From: Lasiodiplodia sp. COLG20
Lineage: Eukaryota > Ascomycota > Dothideomycetes > Botryosphaeriales > Botryosphaeriaceae
Direction of reading: 5' to 3'
NCBI GenBank assembly: GCA_009801085.1
Contig: VNWV01000006.1
Span: 930,001 to 994,000 of the forward strand
Length of the DNA stretch: 64,000 bases
Part shown: positions 11,923 to 23,968 of the stretch, in pieces
Layout: the number at the start of each line of letters is the position of its first letter
Position numbering within the stretch: position 1 is the first letter of the stretch
The notes under the pieces: generated by a model
The model's input: only the letters and a program-made list of their open reading frames with translations
Databases searched by the model: none
What the model was told of the DNA's origin: nothing
Made by a program: the position numbers and the translations under genes

Positions 11923-12799
11923 TTACACCTTGAAACCCCTGGACCTCCTGCGGCCACGGGCACGCTCGAACTTCCTGCCCTTGGACTCGACGTAAGGCTT
12001 CTGTAGTACGAGTCAGCGGCCGATCGATCCGAAAGAAAATCTCTGGGGTGGAGTCCCCAGCCTGTGCTGCCTACCTTGTGCGAGTGGGGACCGAAGCCGA
12101 AGTGCTTGACGGCCTCACGGGCGTTCTTGGGGCCACGGAGGAGGAGGGTGTTGGCGCCGGTGGGGGCGCGGAGGGCGAGCTCGTCGAGGGTCAGGCACTC
12201 GCCGCCGGCCTTGGTGATCCTGGCACGGGCGGTGGCGGTGAAGCGCAGAGCAGCGACGGAGAGCTTGGGGACCTCAAGCAGGCGGTTGTCATCGGTGACG
12301 GTGCCAACGATGACGATAGTCTTGCCCTCGTGCGCCTTGCCGGAGTTCTTGTTGGCGGCGGTCGCGACGATGCGGGAGATGGACATCGGGGGGCGGTTGA
12401 TGCGCGACATGAAGAGGCGGCGGAGGACGACCTTGTTGAAGTCCGCATCCGTGCGGCCTGCGTGCAAATGTCATGTTAGGAGCGTTGTTCCAGTCCCGGC
12501 TGCCTTTCTCTCTCAGTGCGGTTGTTCCGCTCGCTCGAAAACCGGCCTGTCACCTCTCGACCCCGGGGGAAATCACGTACGGGCAAGGAAGCGGTACAGC
12601 TTCACCAAGAGCTTGACGTAGACATTGTCGCTCTTGGGAGCCTTGCGGTGGGTGTTCCGCACGTGGTGCTTGTCCAAATCGATACCTGTAGAGCGAACGG
12701 TGTCAGCCAGGTCGCTCTCGCTCGTGCCGGTGTCGAATATCGTGCCGTAGCAGCGTGCGGGTGCTCTTCCGCGGTGCGAAGAGGGCTTCACGTACCCAT
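11923..12799 (-). CDS. rpl18: 60S ribosomal protein eL18
   Basis: Component of the large ribosomal subunit. Four exons on the minus strand: 12796-12799 (only ATGG), 12581-12685, 12075-12457 and 11923-12000, giving 189 residues, the family length. The mature start reads [20 protein letters not shown]; internal blocks include [20 protein letters not shown] and [15 protein letters not shown]; the end is [13 protein letters not shown]. Introns are 110, 123 and 74 nt. The 4-nt first exon is a common ribosomal-protein arrangement in fungi and makes the start invisible in a simple frame scan. I looked for box C/D motifs in the two longer introns and found none convincing. Confidence 0.96.
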
Positions 12800-13575
12800 T
12801 GTGGCGGCGGCGGTTGTCGGTTGTCGAGGTGGTCGTCCGTCGTCGTTGGTGTCGCAGTCGCGGTTTTCCTGTACTTCGATTTTCAGGTTGGAGCGCACGG
12901 AGCGTGTGGCCTCGCTTGGGGTCTTGGCACGCCTCACGCCTCTGCAACGGGCAACCGCGACGCCGCGGAGCACCCGACCCTCGCGTTCCTCATCGCAGCC
13001 TCGCCACGGATTGCAAGGTACGTGGTGCCATCGCCACCAAGGACCGCCTGGGCCACACGTCTGCGGCCACTGTTTCGACCCGGCGAGACGAATTTCTCTC
13101 GCCTACGTCACGCGTGCCGCTCCGGAGACCACACACTCGCCGACCTATTTAAGATTTCGACGATGCCAGGTTACTGCTAGCGAGCGCTTTGGGGATCTGT
13201 ATTTCGAGCGTAATTCGGGACGTGCCATGTTCATCACTCGGCTTCACCCGCAAAGTCTGACCGCACGTCATCGGTGGGAAAACATTCTTTATTTTTGGGT
13301 GCGATCTATCCGCTGTACCTTGTTCGGCCCGCTGTATTCCAGTAACGCCCGCTTCCGTATCCCATTGATGCAGACAGTCCTACCTCCCCTGCCTAATGCT
13401 GATAACCATTGCTCCTGTACACTCCTCTCCACCGGCTGTATGTTTCCTCTGTAGCGGCTACGTGCCGTCTCATGGTCTTCCTCCCAGAGCGCCTAGTAAG
13501 TGGTAAATTGTTGTGACAATAAATGGTGCAAAGAAGGATCCAAATGTGGCTCACCCAACCCCGTCGAGGATGCAT
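12800..13575. other. Intergenic, promoter side of rpl18
   Basis: Pyrimidine/purine-skewed promoter sequence next to the rpl18 start, then 3' flank of the carrier gene. No supported gene. Confidence 0.55.
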
Positions 13576-14689
13576 TCATACCTCCACCGGCCTACAAGAG
13601 ATCAGGAAATCTCTCGTCAGCTCGAAGCTGAGCCAACTGCTCGCCATGCTTGGCGCGACCTTGAGAAGGTTCGGCGCGATTCCCTTGTACAATCCTCTGA
13701 AACCTTCCTGCCTGATTATGGTCGTCAAGGCATCCCAGATCGACTTATACTGGTAGCCCATTCCGCTCATGGTGTTGATCTGGAATCGGCGGCGCAGGAC
13801 GTCGCTGTGACGCATCAGTACCAGCCACGCTGTTCGAGGATGCGGCAAACTCACAATGGATACGTGAACGTCTGTGCGACGGCACCGGAGACAGCGCCAG
13901 CACCGAGCTTCCCGAAGACGCCTGGATTCTGGCCTCCCTCCGGCGTGAAGATGTTGCGCATCGTCTCGTAAACCATAAAGTTCAAACCGACCTATGCGCC
14001 TGTTAGCGTACGGGTCGCGCTCCTCGGCCGATTTCCGCTCACGTAAGGTGCGACTCCGGCAACCGTAGGTATTATGCCGCGGTACAGAGCAAAGAATCCT
14101 CCCTCGTTCTTGTACATGGATATCATGAGGCCCCACATCCCCGGAAGCTCTTTCTTCGCCTTGCTCGAGAGGCCTTCGAAGGATGCGGTTTGGATGGAAA
14201 GGCGGGTGCGGACAATGTCCAGAGGGTACGTGAACGTGACGGAAGTAATGCCCGCGAAGCCGCCGCAGATGAGGCGTTGGTAGGGGTTCAAAGGGACTCC
14301 GGGTGCGTCTTCGAAGAACTGCTCGACGCGTCAGCGATGCTCACCCTCCCTCCCGGATTTGCCAGCCTCACCCGTTTGTAGAAATTGAAGGCGCCGAACT
14401 GTATGGCCGAGTAAGGCACGATGCGGATGCAATTGGTGCCATTGCCGGCCATGAAGCCTCGCCAGCCCTCTTCCCGCCACATCTTGGCCAAAGCCTTGCC
14501 TATCGACATCTTGTACTCGTTGCGTCCGTGGCTCTGGACCTGAAATAGGATTTTCAATCGCTCAAGCGGCGACACGACAGTCCTGGAGACGGCTCCGGCG
14601 ACGCCTCCGCCGATGAATGAGGCGGCGACCGGCTGTGAGAAGAACTCGCGCGCGCGCGCCATGCGCGACGGAGGGGTGGGTGAGGACAT
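13576..14689 (-). CDS. Mitochondrial carrier (SLC25 family), Ypr011c-like
   Basis: Inner-membrane carrier with three repeats, each with a Px[DE]xx[KR] signature: SPLERLKILFQ in repeat 1, YPLDIVRTRL in repeat 2, YPFDVLRRRFQ in repeat 3. Four exons (14372-14689, 14043-14318, 13855-13991, 13576-13804) give 319 residues; introns are 53, 51 and 50 nt. The repeat-3 signature spans the last splice junction (CCA TT|C GAC), which confirms it. Sequence style (GNGTNCIRIVPYSAIQF, GLYKGIAPNLLKVAP) is closest to the adenine-nucleotide/CoA-type branch that includes yeast Ypr011c, a reported APS/PAPS carrier; the substrate in this species is inference. The start may be the first Met (14689) or a Met nine codons later. 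Confidence 0.92.
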
Positions 14690-16502
14690 GATCGCCGGGG
14701 TCTGCGGTGGAGGGGCGGTGCGGTCAGCGGGGGCGCGAGGGCGGGCGGCGCGACTCAGCTCAGACTCACCTTGCTGGATTCTGTCGCCGAGAGGCTCGAC
14801 ATTTGGGGCGGCGCTTCCACACGGCGCGCTGCGCGTCGGCGTGACGGTGGGCGAAGAGCTTGCGGACGGCAGGCAAGCTGGGCGATGCCTACCGGTGCAG
14901 GACTCGAGGCTCGAGAGCGGGAGGAACAGCGATCATCAATCGAGGATGCGCGGTGCGGCGCGTCCGGGAAGCGGGAAGCGAAGGAGAAGGAGAGGGGAGC
15001 GACACAGGAGGATCAACGAGTGCGGAGGCCATGCAAAGACGGTTCCTGGCTGCCGTGGGGGAGCTCGCGCCCTGACGTTTGGATCGCGGCGCTGCGTGGG
15101 CCTTGTCGGCCCTGTGGAGATTAGATGGAGGCGGTTGTTTTCGGCCTAGTCTGGGCGAGGGCTTCGTTTTCTAGATCTCCGTTCGTTTGCGGGACGAGCC
15201 TTTTGGTTCTTGTTCAACGCCCGGGCGATGATCCACAGCATCGCAATTGCTCGCCGCGCGCCCCTGCCCCGTTAAATACGCGCATGCCCGCATTCCTGAC
15301 GGCAGCTTCTTCAGCGCGGCCCCGGGTCATGTCTCGACTCCTGTTGCGACTCGGCCGCGTCGCGCCAATCACCGGCCGGCCCTTGCACCGCCTTGCGCAG
15401 GCGCCTCCTGTCGCATGCTCCCGGTCAAGCAAGGTCACGTTGTAGTGGCTCTCGCCCGCCCGCCGCTCTACAATCAGCTGGCGCTGTCGCGTGCGCCACT
15501 AACCTCTCACCGTCCTGCTGTCTCTATTCCGTTGCTGGGTGATGTACACGACCACGTCACGCTTAGTCTGGGGCTGCTGAGCCGCCGTTAGTCATCGATC
15601 TTGAAAAGTGCGGGATCACTGCCTTTCGGGCCAACACCGTACGTCATTCGCCGAGATACCCCGCCACGAGCACCAGGCAGAAGTACCGCAAAGACTCGGC
15701 GGGCGGCTGTCGGCACTAAAAGATGCAGACTCGTTCATAGGCCCCGTCTATCGTTACCTCAGCCTCTGCAAAGGGAGAAGCCGGGAGAGGCACATTGCCT
15801 CGGCGTGCGTCCCGGGAACTTACGGCAGCGGGGAAGATTTGGCAACCACTAATGCCAAGCGCGATGATAAGGAACGCTACCTCTGATCAATTGGAACCGT
15901 GTTCTCGTAGGCTTGGCGCCGAGAGAGGTGATGGCGGCAGTGGGCAAACAGCGGCGGTGCTGTAGCTCAAAGGGCATCCATTCCTGTGCAGGCGGGCGAA
16001 GGGTGCACATGCATGGCATTTGCTTGGGGCGCTTGCGCAAGAGTCGCAGAGATTGCATCAGTGTCCCACAAAGAACCATGGTGTTGAGTTTGGCGAGTCG
16101 GCGTGAAAGCCAAACGCGGGCGGGCTGACTCGCGCCGATCTCGCAGTGACGGCGCCGAAATCTGGGGCGCCTGCCAAAAAATCTCGAGCCCGACGACAGC
16201 CCCTCCATCTCGCCCGCTTCTCCCTACTACTCTGCCCCGCAATCTCCGCTGTGAAACGTAAGTCCACCGCTTAAACTTTCCGATGATTTACCATTGCCAT
16301 TGCCTGGTTTTCACACGGCCATTTTCTTCCGTGGTTGCTTTGAACATGATTATGACACCTCTTGGAATGCAGCACAATAAACTCATGGTGCTGATTCCAC
16401 CATCTATCTCACGTGCTTTTGAATCATACTACCCTTTGTCCCGGCTTGCACTGCATTTTCTCTGGCGATCTCGATGAGACTAACCTAGACTTCAGCCTCA
16501 AC
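14690..16502. other. Divergent intergenic region between the carrier and ade2
   Basis: A 1.8-kb spacer containing both promoters. Overlapping short frames on both strands (for example 15849-16267) look like noncoding GC-rich sequence. The ade2 leader near 16200-16257 is pyrimidine rich. Confidence 0.55.
16258..16495 (+). other. Probable 5'-UTR intron of ade2
   Basis: GTAAGT at 16258 pairs with a GACTAACCT branch site near 16478 and a TTCAG acceptor at 16491-16495, seven bases before the ade2 ATG. The fit to consensus is good at all three sites; no transcript evidence is available. Confidence 0.65.
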
Positions 16503-18215
16503 ATGACGAAGACGGTCGGTGTCCTGGGCGGCGGCCAGCTGGGCCGGATGATGGTCGAGCCGGCCAACAGGATGAAGATTCCAATCAACATTCTGGATGC
16601 ACCAGGCGCGCCGGCAAAACAGATCAGCGCGCACGACAGTCATGTCGACGGCTCGTTCAAGGACCCAGAGTCGATCAAGAAGCTGGCCAAGGCGTGCGAC
16701 GTCGTCACCTTCGAAATCGAGCACATCAACACCTCTACGCTCGAGGAGATTGAAGGCACCGTCGAAGTCGAACCTCACTGGAGTACCGTCAGGACCATCC
16801 AAGACAAATACGCCCAGAAGCTCCACCTCAGTTCGCACGGCGTCGATGTCGCTGAGTCGAGAAGCATCGATGACGCAACAGAGGAGAAGCTCAAGGCCGT
16901 TGGCGCCTCGTTTGGCTACCCTTTCATGCTAAAGTCCAAGACCGAGGCGTACGATGGCAAAGGCAACTTTCCCGTCAAGTCGGAAGCGGACATTCCCGAG
17001 GCCTTGAAGCAGCTCGGAAACAGGCCTCTTTACGCGGAGAGGTGGGCCGAGTTCAAAATGGAGCTTGCGGTCATGGCCGTGAAGACCAAGGATGGCACCA
17101 TCGCTTATCCCACGACCGAGACCATCCATGAGAACAGTATCTGTAAGCTGACCTACACGCCCGCCCGCGGTGTCTCGAGAGAGGTCAGGCAAAAGGCAGA
17201 GGCTTTGGCCAGGAAAGCCGTAGCGACTTTCAAGGGCAAGGGCATCTTCGGCGTCGAAATGTTCCTCCTCCAGGATGACACCTTGCTCGTGAACGAGATC
17301 GCCCCTCGTCCTCACAACAGCGGTCACTACACCATCGAGGGCTGCTCGATTTCTCAGTTCGAAGCCCACCTGCGCGCCATCACCGAGGAGCCCCTGTCGC
17401 AGGACGATATCCACCTTATGCAACCGGCTGCGATCATGCTCAACGTGCTCGGAGGCAAGACGCCCGACTCTCACATCAAAATCTACGACCTGGCCAAGAA
17501 GTCGCCTCGCATCCGCATCCACGACTACGGCAAGGCAGAGGCCCGTCCGGGCCGCAAGATGGGCCACTTGACCGTGACTGCCCGCACCATGCAGGAGGCC
17601 GAGGCTCTCATCCAGCCGTTGATCGATGCTGTGGACAAGCAGTCCGGCAAGCTCCCCGAGGACGCCGTAGCGACCCCAGCGCCTGCGCGCAAGCCCCTGG
17701 TTGCCGTCATCATGGGCTCCGACTCCGACATGCCGGTGCTGAAGGCCGGTTTCGACATCCTCACCAAGTTCGACATTCCCTTCGAGACCCGCATAACATC
17801 GGCTCACCGCACGCCCGAGTGGATGGTCGAGTTTGTTAAGAGCGCAGAGGGGCGGGGCTTCAAGACCATCATTGCAGCAGCCGGCGGCGCAGCTCACCTG
17901 CCCGGCATGGCCGCTGCTCTCACCGTGCTTCCTGTAATCGGCATCCCCGTCAAGGCCAGCGTGCTCGATGGCGTCGACAGCCTGTACAGCATCGTCCAAA
18001 TGCCGCGCGGCGAGCCCGTCGCCACCGTCGGCATCAACAACTCCACCAATGCGGCGCTGTTGGCGGCGAGGATCCTGAGCGTCGAGGACCCGAGCATTGG
18101 CGAGAAGCTACACAACTACTTTGAAGCCAGCAAGAAGGAGGTCATGGAGAAAGACGCCAAGTTACTTGAGCTTGGCCCGCAGGCGTACCTGGCGCAGATG
18201 CCGGCCAAGAAGTAA
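16503..18215 (+). CDS. ade2: Phosphoribosylaminoimidazole carboxylase (PurK-PurE fusion)
   Basis: Catalyses conversion of AIR to CAIR in de novo purine synthesis. A single exon of 570 residues. The N-terminal ATP-grasp PurK-like half starts with VGVLGGGQLGRMM and includes LKSKTEAYDGKGNF and NEIAPRPHNSGHYTIEGC. The C-terminal PurE half starts near residue 396 with VAVIMGSDSDMPVL and carries SAHRTPEWM and AAGGAAHLPGM, the nucleotide/AIR-binding motifs. The chosen ATG (MTKTVGVLGG) matches the family start; the longer upstream frame lies in the leader intron. Domain order and length are normal for fungal Ade2. Confidence 0.97.
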   Translation: MTKTVGVLGGGQLGRMMVEPANRMKIPINILDAPGAPAKQISAHDSHVDGSFKDPESIKKLAKACDVVTFEIEHINTSTLEEIEGTVEVEPHWSTVRTIQDKYAQKLHLSSHGVDVAESRSIDDATEEKLKAVGASFGYPFMLKSKTEAYDGKGNFPVKSEADIPEALKQLGNRPLYAERWAEFKMELAVMAVKTKDGTIAYPTTETIHENSICKLTYTPARGVSREVRQKAEALARKAVATFKGKGIFGVEMFLLQDDTLLVNEIAPRPHNSGHYTIEGCSISQFEAHLRAITEEPLSQDDIHLMQPAAIMLNVLGGKTPDSHIKIYDLAKKSPRIRIHDYGKAEARPGRKMGHLTVTARTMQEAEALIQPLIDAVDKQSGKLPEDAVATPAPARKPLVAVIMGSDSDMPVLKAGFDILTKFDIPFETRITSAHRTPEWMVEFVKSAEGRGFKTIIAAAGGAAHLPGMAAALTVLPVIGIPVKASVLDGVDSLYSIVQMPRGEPVATVGINNSTNAALLAARILSVEDPSIGEKLHNYFEASKKEVMEKDAKLLELGPQAYLAQMPAKK

Positions 18216-21200
18216 AGCTCGGAAGCGGAGTACATTATGACATCGAAATTTCTTTTTTTTTTTTTTTAAACTGCGGGTACGAAAATACAACTAGACGACG
18301 CAGGGTAAGAAACGATACTTGAGAAAAATTTACATGTGACATTGCCTTCATTACATGGGGTTGCAGTTCTTCAGATAAGAGAGCAATGCGCAGCGGCGAG
18401 GACCGCACCGAAAATCTAGGCCGGTCCATAGAGCCGCAAGGATTCATCTACGACGTCCTGTGAGTTGAAGGAGACCTCCGCGGTGATGCAGGAAACCGTA
18501 AGCTGTCACCCACATACGAAGTATAGACTTGGCGAGATCCCCCAAGCCACGTTCTATTGCAACCGCTCTGATAAGCACCCGCACCTCCCTCAGCACTTTA
18601 TCCCTGTTCCTCTCGTTCTCGGCGCCATCGCTCTTTAGGTGATTGGTGGTGGCAGTGTTTTGCAGCCCCCAAAAAAAAGCACCCTGCGGCTAGCATTTAC
18701 GAGACCGGGAAACGTGTCGTGAGCGCACGTATCGCGGGTACTACCGGTAGTACTGCTCGGATATATACGTAGCGGAGTATATTCCAGCCCCTGCCACCGT
18801 TCGCACGAACTGTACATACATTCCCGTTGATGCCCGCATGGGGACACGTCCACACGCACGTACGCACCCATGCAATGCAAGGCGACCAGCCGCGGCGTTT
18901 TGCGCGCGCTCCCCAAGTGCGGAGGCTGATATTGTTGAGTACGCGTATGTGTCACGAATGTGTGATGGTTGATAAACCAAAAAGTCGAAGAGATAGGAGA
19001 AACCAAAGCAGCAAGGAACGACGGTTTGCAGCGCGGGAACCGCTGCCGCACTACAGCAATAATGCATGACAATCTGCCGCCGTATGGAGAGGGGATTCAG
19101 AAGGGATCAGCCGGGTCCACCCGTCTCCCCAGCACCGCAGATGTGCTGACACGAGCTGATCGGCATCAACGTCGACGGTTCGCAGAACGAGCACATTGAC
19201 AAGAAGTCTCTTCCCAGTCTGCGCACTGTTCCTGTCGCTCGGACCGGGCCGCGCGTATTCGGTTATATGGAGCGCCTCGTCATCTGCCGGGATTTCTTCT
19301 TTCCTGCGGTAGAGGGAGGCCGTGGGAGGGCGGGGGTTGCCGCAGGGGTCGTTGCGTGCTGGATGCATGCACCTACATATGTATGTGGAAGCAGTGCTGG
19401 CTTATCGGCATTCGTTTTGTGGCCAATTGCACGCGGGGTAGCTGTTGATGGCAGGAAGAAGACGCGAAGCAGGAAGCAGAGGCACTGGACGATGCTTGTA
19501 CAGACTACAGCGGGCCCGGCGTCCCGCGTTGGAAGAAAAGGCAATTGAGAAATGAATGGCTGGGTGGGATGCGAGGCGGATATTATCGAAGCACCAAGGC
19601 ATGTTTGGGTGTTTTGAGTTGATGCTAGAGTGAGGAAAAGGAAGATGCATTCTCCGGCAAGCCGTTGAGTCCTTTCGTTGCAGATTGAAACTTGTAATAC
19701 CTACACCGCGCTCGCTTCATCTGTATTCAGAGTGGTATTGCAGCTGAAGGCTAGTGCGAAGAATAGCAGAATCCCCGAATCTAGGGTAACTATGCTGCGA
19801 CCTTTTTTAAGCAGGAAAAAAAATAAAACAAAATATGAAGAGTTGAAGCTATCGTCGGGACGTGTACGTAGACTTTTTAATTTGACAATCTCGTCCAGAT
19901 GATAGCTTCAGCTACCCATGACATGAGTGAAAAACAAATTAACACTAGCTTTCGGATGAAATACCTTCTATGCACAACGGCGGCGTAGTGTCGGCAACGC
20001 AGGTATGCTCAGGCGCGACAATGGTTGCATCGAGGAAATGTATAAGAAGAAGTAAAACAGGAAAGATGGTCAAGTTTGAAACACGGTGCGATTGAAGGAA
20101 TGGACGGAGCGCATGCGGCAGTGAGAAAAAGAAAAGAGGGCGGAGCGATGTTTCAGATACCCTGCATAGCATGGCGGCTCGAGACGCGTGCTGGACAGGA
20201 ATCTGGCGTGCGTCATGGATAGATGGGATGAGATACAAGCGGTCAATGGTCCAGGGCTGCGCAAAGCCACGATAATAGTATGGCGTGCGCGCCGGATAGA
20301 AACATGAGAAGGTTTTAGTAGCATCCGTCGGCCCCGTACGCGTGCATGCTGCATGAGAGAAAATGCAGGGGAACAGAAAAGTGGCTGCCCGTTTCTTGCA
20401 CCACCATCGACTGTCGGTTTCCGAGGAGACCGGGGAGAAGCGGCAGAATGTTCTATTCAAGATATGGACAGGGAAAAAGAAAAAAGAAAGATAAGAAAAG
20501 ATGTGGCCGTTTCCCACTGAAAAAAAATGTGAGCGATCTTTTTATTGTGGCGCAGATGCAGGTTGAGATCGCATACCTCGTTCTGCCGCGCGTAAAGATG
20601 TAAGCAGATCCCGCAGAGACGACATGTGCGATATCGAGATGAATAGAGGCCCACTCATCATACAAGAATTTGATCAAGCACCGTTCTCGATAAGATGCTA
20701 TAGAAGGAAAAAAAAATACCCGAAGCTGGGCGGCCAGTTAGCTTCAAGACTTGCTTCCATCATTTACGAAATGGAGATTGACAAATAAGCAAAAATAAGC
20801 AAACCTACCTTTTCACGCCACGCTTTCTGTTTTTCTTCTCCTTGTGCGGAAGCATCGTTGTTTCTTGTCAATACGGCCAATATCCCTACCTTTTACGACA
20901 CGGGTGGGCGGGTTGCTACAGATCCGAAGGATTTTAGACATTAGGAATGCGAACTGACGTCGTCGTAGCACTACATACCTTCCCGCCGGCCCAGAAATCC
21001 ATGCGGCCCGAATCTGGCGCGAGACGAGTCGATGAGGTTGCCCATGAAAGCGACGGTTAAAAGGCGAGGGCGGGGGTGGATCGAACACGGCATCGCCATC
21101 TCGATTCGTTCTGGCACCCACACGGCCCGGGTTGCAATGGCGTACCGGCCTTGCAGGCATTGGATGCCGCCCCACTGCGATCTGCAGACCCGTTTGGCCC

Positions 21201-23047
21201 GCTGCAAGAGCGCCACTGGGATGCAGCGGTCCTTGATACTAGCTGGCGGATGCTGTGTGAGTGAGACATGCATGCTGCGCGCATACGAAGTTGTGGGCGG
21301 CATCGCAGCGCGGCCGTGTAGCCTGGTAAATCTTTAATGAAGAAGGACGACATGCAGGCGCCTATACCCGCTGCTCCCGCCCCTCTGTGGCATGGGATCG
21401 GCGCAGAGCATCCCGAGAAGAGAGAAAAGACAAAAGCAAATCAACGCTGCAGGGGGAGAGCAGCTTTTTCGCACCGCGTGTCATCGCACGGCATGCCGAC
21501 GCCCGGAAAGAGCCACGGCAGGCGCAGAGCGAAGCAAGGCCGTTGCTGTCGAGCGGAGCAAGCATAACGCATGAACGTCGGCTCCGCATTCTTCTTGCCT
21601 CAAGGTAAAGACGATCTCACCGCTCCTCTTCTCCTCTCGGATTCTCTGCGGCGGGATCGAGAATCATCGTACTTTTACTGCCATTACTCGTATAGCGGTA
21701 GGCCGCTCACCACCGTCAGCTCAATCGCAAGGTCCACTCAATAGAGTTTTTAGGTTATCGGAAGGTCCCACTGCTGTAGGCGCCGATAACCCAGAGTCGA
21801 TCGGTTTGAGTAGCAGCAGCTAGCTAGGTAGTGATTGTGCGCGGGGGCACCGTTGTTGGAGCGCGTCAGCCTCCGCCGATAGCCGGTGTAGGCGAATAGG
21901 TAGGCGAATAGGGGGCGTCGTCTCTACCGGTCTGGTGGAGAGAGGTTGTACGGAATATGGGGAAGGACTGGGATTCGTGAACAGGCGACGTGCGAAGGGG
22001 CCGGGATGTGCATGACTTTGCATTCAGCGGTCTAGCGGTCTGATCTTCGCTGCGCTGGCAGGCGAGGCTGTCTCCAGATGGCCTCGTCGTAGTCGGACAC
22101 GTGAAATGAGGCGGCGCCGGGAGTAGAACAAGCCACCCATCTCATCACCCGCGTCGCTTGGCCCAATTTCATTATGGATCCGGGGAAGGCGGCAGAAGGA
22201 TGGATAGCCTTTGCGTGGTACGAAGCCCGGCTGATGCAGTTGGTCTCGGACACGGCGGAACCACTCAGCCAGTGGCTGGGCGCCCTCATTTGACCGGGTG
22301 AACAAACGCCGACACGGTCAGGCAGCCGACAGGGACAGGGCGGTCGCGGAAGTTGCGATTGTTTTGGGGGCGCGTTCTGGAAGACAAGTGGAAGACGGAG
22401 CGGAGCTAGCGAGGCCGACCGGACTAGAGCGTGGGGGAGAGCTTGCAGCCCTGTTGTCCCTGGCACCTTCTCCCACAGAGTGCAGCGGACTTGCCGTTTC
22501 CGTCCGCCTCGCATCGAGTCAGGATGGCGGTGTACAATACCCAACCAAGTCGCCCGCCGCTCGTAAATTTGTAAGAATGCTGCTCGCGTGTATAAATATA
22601 ATCAGTAGCACGCTAAGACTGCCCCAAGGCGCGCTGAAATTATTTAGAGACGCCAGCTCAAGCCACCTCCACATACTACGTGTTCAGCCTTGTTACCCCT
22701 TACCTGCTGCTTCTCCGCCTCGAGCCGTGCATATATCACCACAGCTGCCCGCAGTCCAAACATTCCGCGCGCCGACAACCTCCGGATCCGGCCCACCCCA
22801 GAAAGCCCCGTCGTCCAACACACCGGGTTCCAGCTTGTAAGCTTATTGTTGCGCGACCGGCAGAAATGTTGAACTAACAAAAATTTCAGTCGTTCCAGCT
22901 GTGCAACGCGAGCCGCAGCGCATAAATAACTGCCCCACACGATCCGCCCCAGGTTTCTCTCGTTGGGCTCCACACCAACACCACCGCAATCGTCAAAACC
23001 AACATTGACCGATACCCCCAACCAACCAACTAAACATCACCAACAAA
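18216..23047. other. Gene-poor 4.8-kb stretch
   Basis: No gene could be supported. Many short frames exist on both strands, the longest being 190 codons on the minus strand (19945-20517) and about 180 codons on the plus strand (22298-22840), but they are rich in Cys/Arg/Ser/Phe in the way noncoding frames are. A poly-T run lies at about 18251-18267, just past ade2. A diverged copy of the foldback repeat is at 19832-19940. Purine-rich sequence dominates about 20440-20540. Confidence 0.6.
19832..19940. repeat. Foldback (MITE-like) element, diverged copy A
   Basis: Shares the arm core GTTGAAGCTATCGTC, an internal GTAGACTTTTTAATT, and the inverted arm GATAGCTTCAGCTACCCATG with the elements at 31.9 and 44.3 kb. 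The right arm runs on through ACATGAG..AAACAAAT as in copy B. The outer left arm has drifted. Same orientation of the loop as copy C. Confidence 0.85.
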
Positions 23048-23329
23048 ATGTCTCTCCTCTCTCAGCCCCGTCCGGTCCACCCGCGCGAGCGCCTCTCCCT
23101 CTTCACCCACAGCACCCTCGGCCACGACGTGTCGGCCGCCCTCAAGGCCTCGTCGCCGCTCGACATCACCCGCACCAAGGCCGTCCAGGAGACGCTCGAG
23201 GCTCCGCCACCCTCGCCCGTCGACTTCGGCCGCAACGGCTTCCACCAGCCCTCGCAACAATCCGCCGAGGACATGTGGGCCGCTGCGAGAAGGCGGCTTG
23301 ACGAAGAGGCCGGCGTCGTCGCTGCATGA
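23048..23329 (+). CDS. Small unknown protein (93 residues)
   Basis: A complete short frame with a strong start context (ACCAACAAAATGTC) after a leader of CCAACCAACTAAACATCACC type, typical of real fungal mRNAs. The protein starts MSLLSQPRPVHPRERLSLF, is soluble and helix-prone, and ends with an amphipathic segment EDMWAAARRRLDEEAG. No signal peptide, membrane helix or known motif is visible. I do not recognise the family. The leader and the clean composition make it more credible than neighbouring frames. Confidence 0.6.
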   Translation: MSLLSQPRPVHPRERLSLFTHSTLGHDVSAALKASSPLDITRTKAVQETLEAPPPSPVDFGRNGFHQPSQQSAEDMWAAARRRLDEEAGVVAA

Positions 23330-23968
23330 ATCTTGTTGCTTGTCCAACGTGTTGTGCGTTGACGTTGTACAGCGCGTCTTTTTCTGATACGTCTTCACTT
23401 CGCCTGTGCGTCAGGAACTTAGGGTTAAAGCGGGGAAAATATCTGGAGTCTTTGGAATTTTTGGTCTTATCATCTGCATTCTCACGGATTGTTACTCTTC
23501 AAAGGCGGATTCAAGGTTTGGGGAACAGGGTCTTTTGGTGTTTTGATAGTCCTACGAGCCCGGCGTGAGGAATGGGAATGGGGCAAAAGATCTGATGGAT
23601 ACGCTATTCACCTTTTTGTTTTCAATCTCGCATCTTAGACCGCTGGTGAAAGGTTGAAGGAAGAGACACGCATTGTGAACTGCTGCTGTGCTCTAGTGAC
23701 ATTGAGGGGAAATCCTCTTGCAACAGTCGCACCAGCCTGCCCCTCCGCAAGGCGCGTGCTGCAGATCAATTACGCTGGCGGCGTCGCCATCGTACGGAGG
23801 CATTGCGTCTTCTGTTTCTATCTTTTTTTGTTGCTCATTTTGCCGTCGACGAGCACGCAACGTGGTCCATCACAATTTCAAATATCGGGGATTCTAGAAG
23901 AGCGGCGATCGAGTCCCATTTTCCCTCGTGAAATCTTCCCAAGAACCAATTAGCATGTCTATTCTGCA
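23330..23968. other. Convergent 3' flanks
   Basis: 639 bp between the small gene and the end of cia84. T-rich, no supported feature. Confidence 0.55.

Noticed and set aside
12458..12795. snoRNA inside rpl18 introns
   Set aside because: No paired C (RTGATGA) and D (CTGA) boxes with flanking stem were found in either intron.
16929..17999. 356-codon minus-strand frame inside ade2
   Set aside because: Antisense of ade2; no independent motif or promoter.
19945..20517. 190-codon minus-strand frame in the gene-poor stretch
   Set aside because: Phe/Ser/Arg-rich, no leader or splice structure, and its end abuts a foldback element; kept as noncoding.
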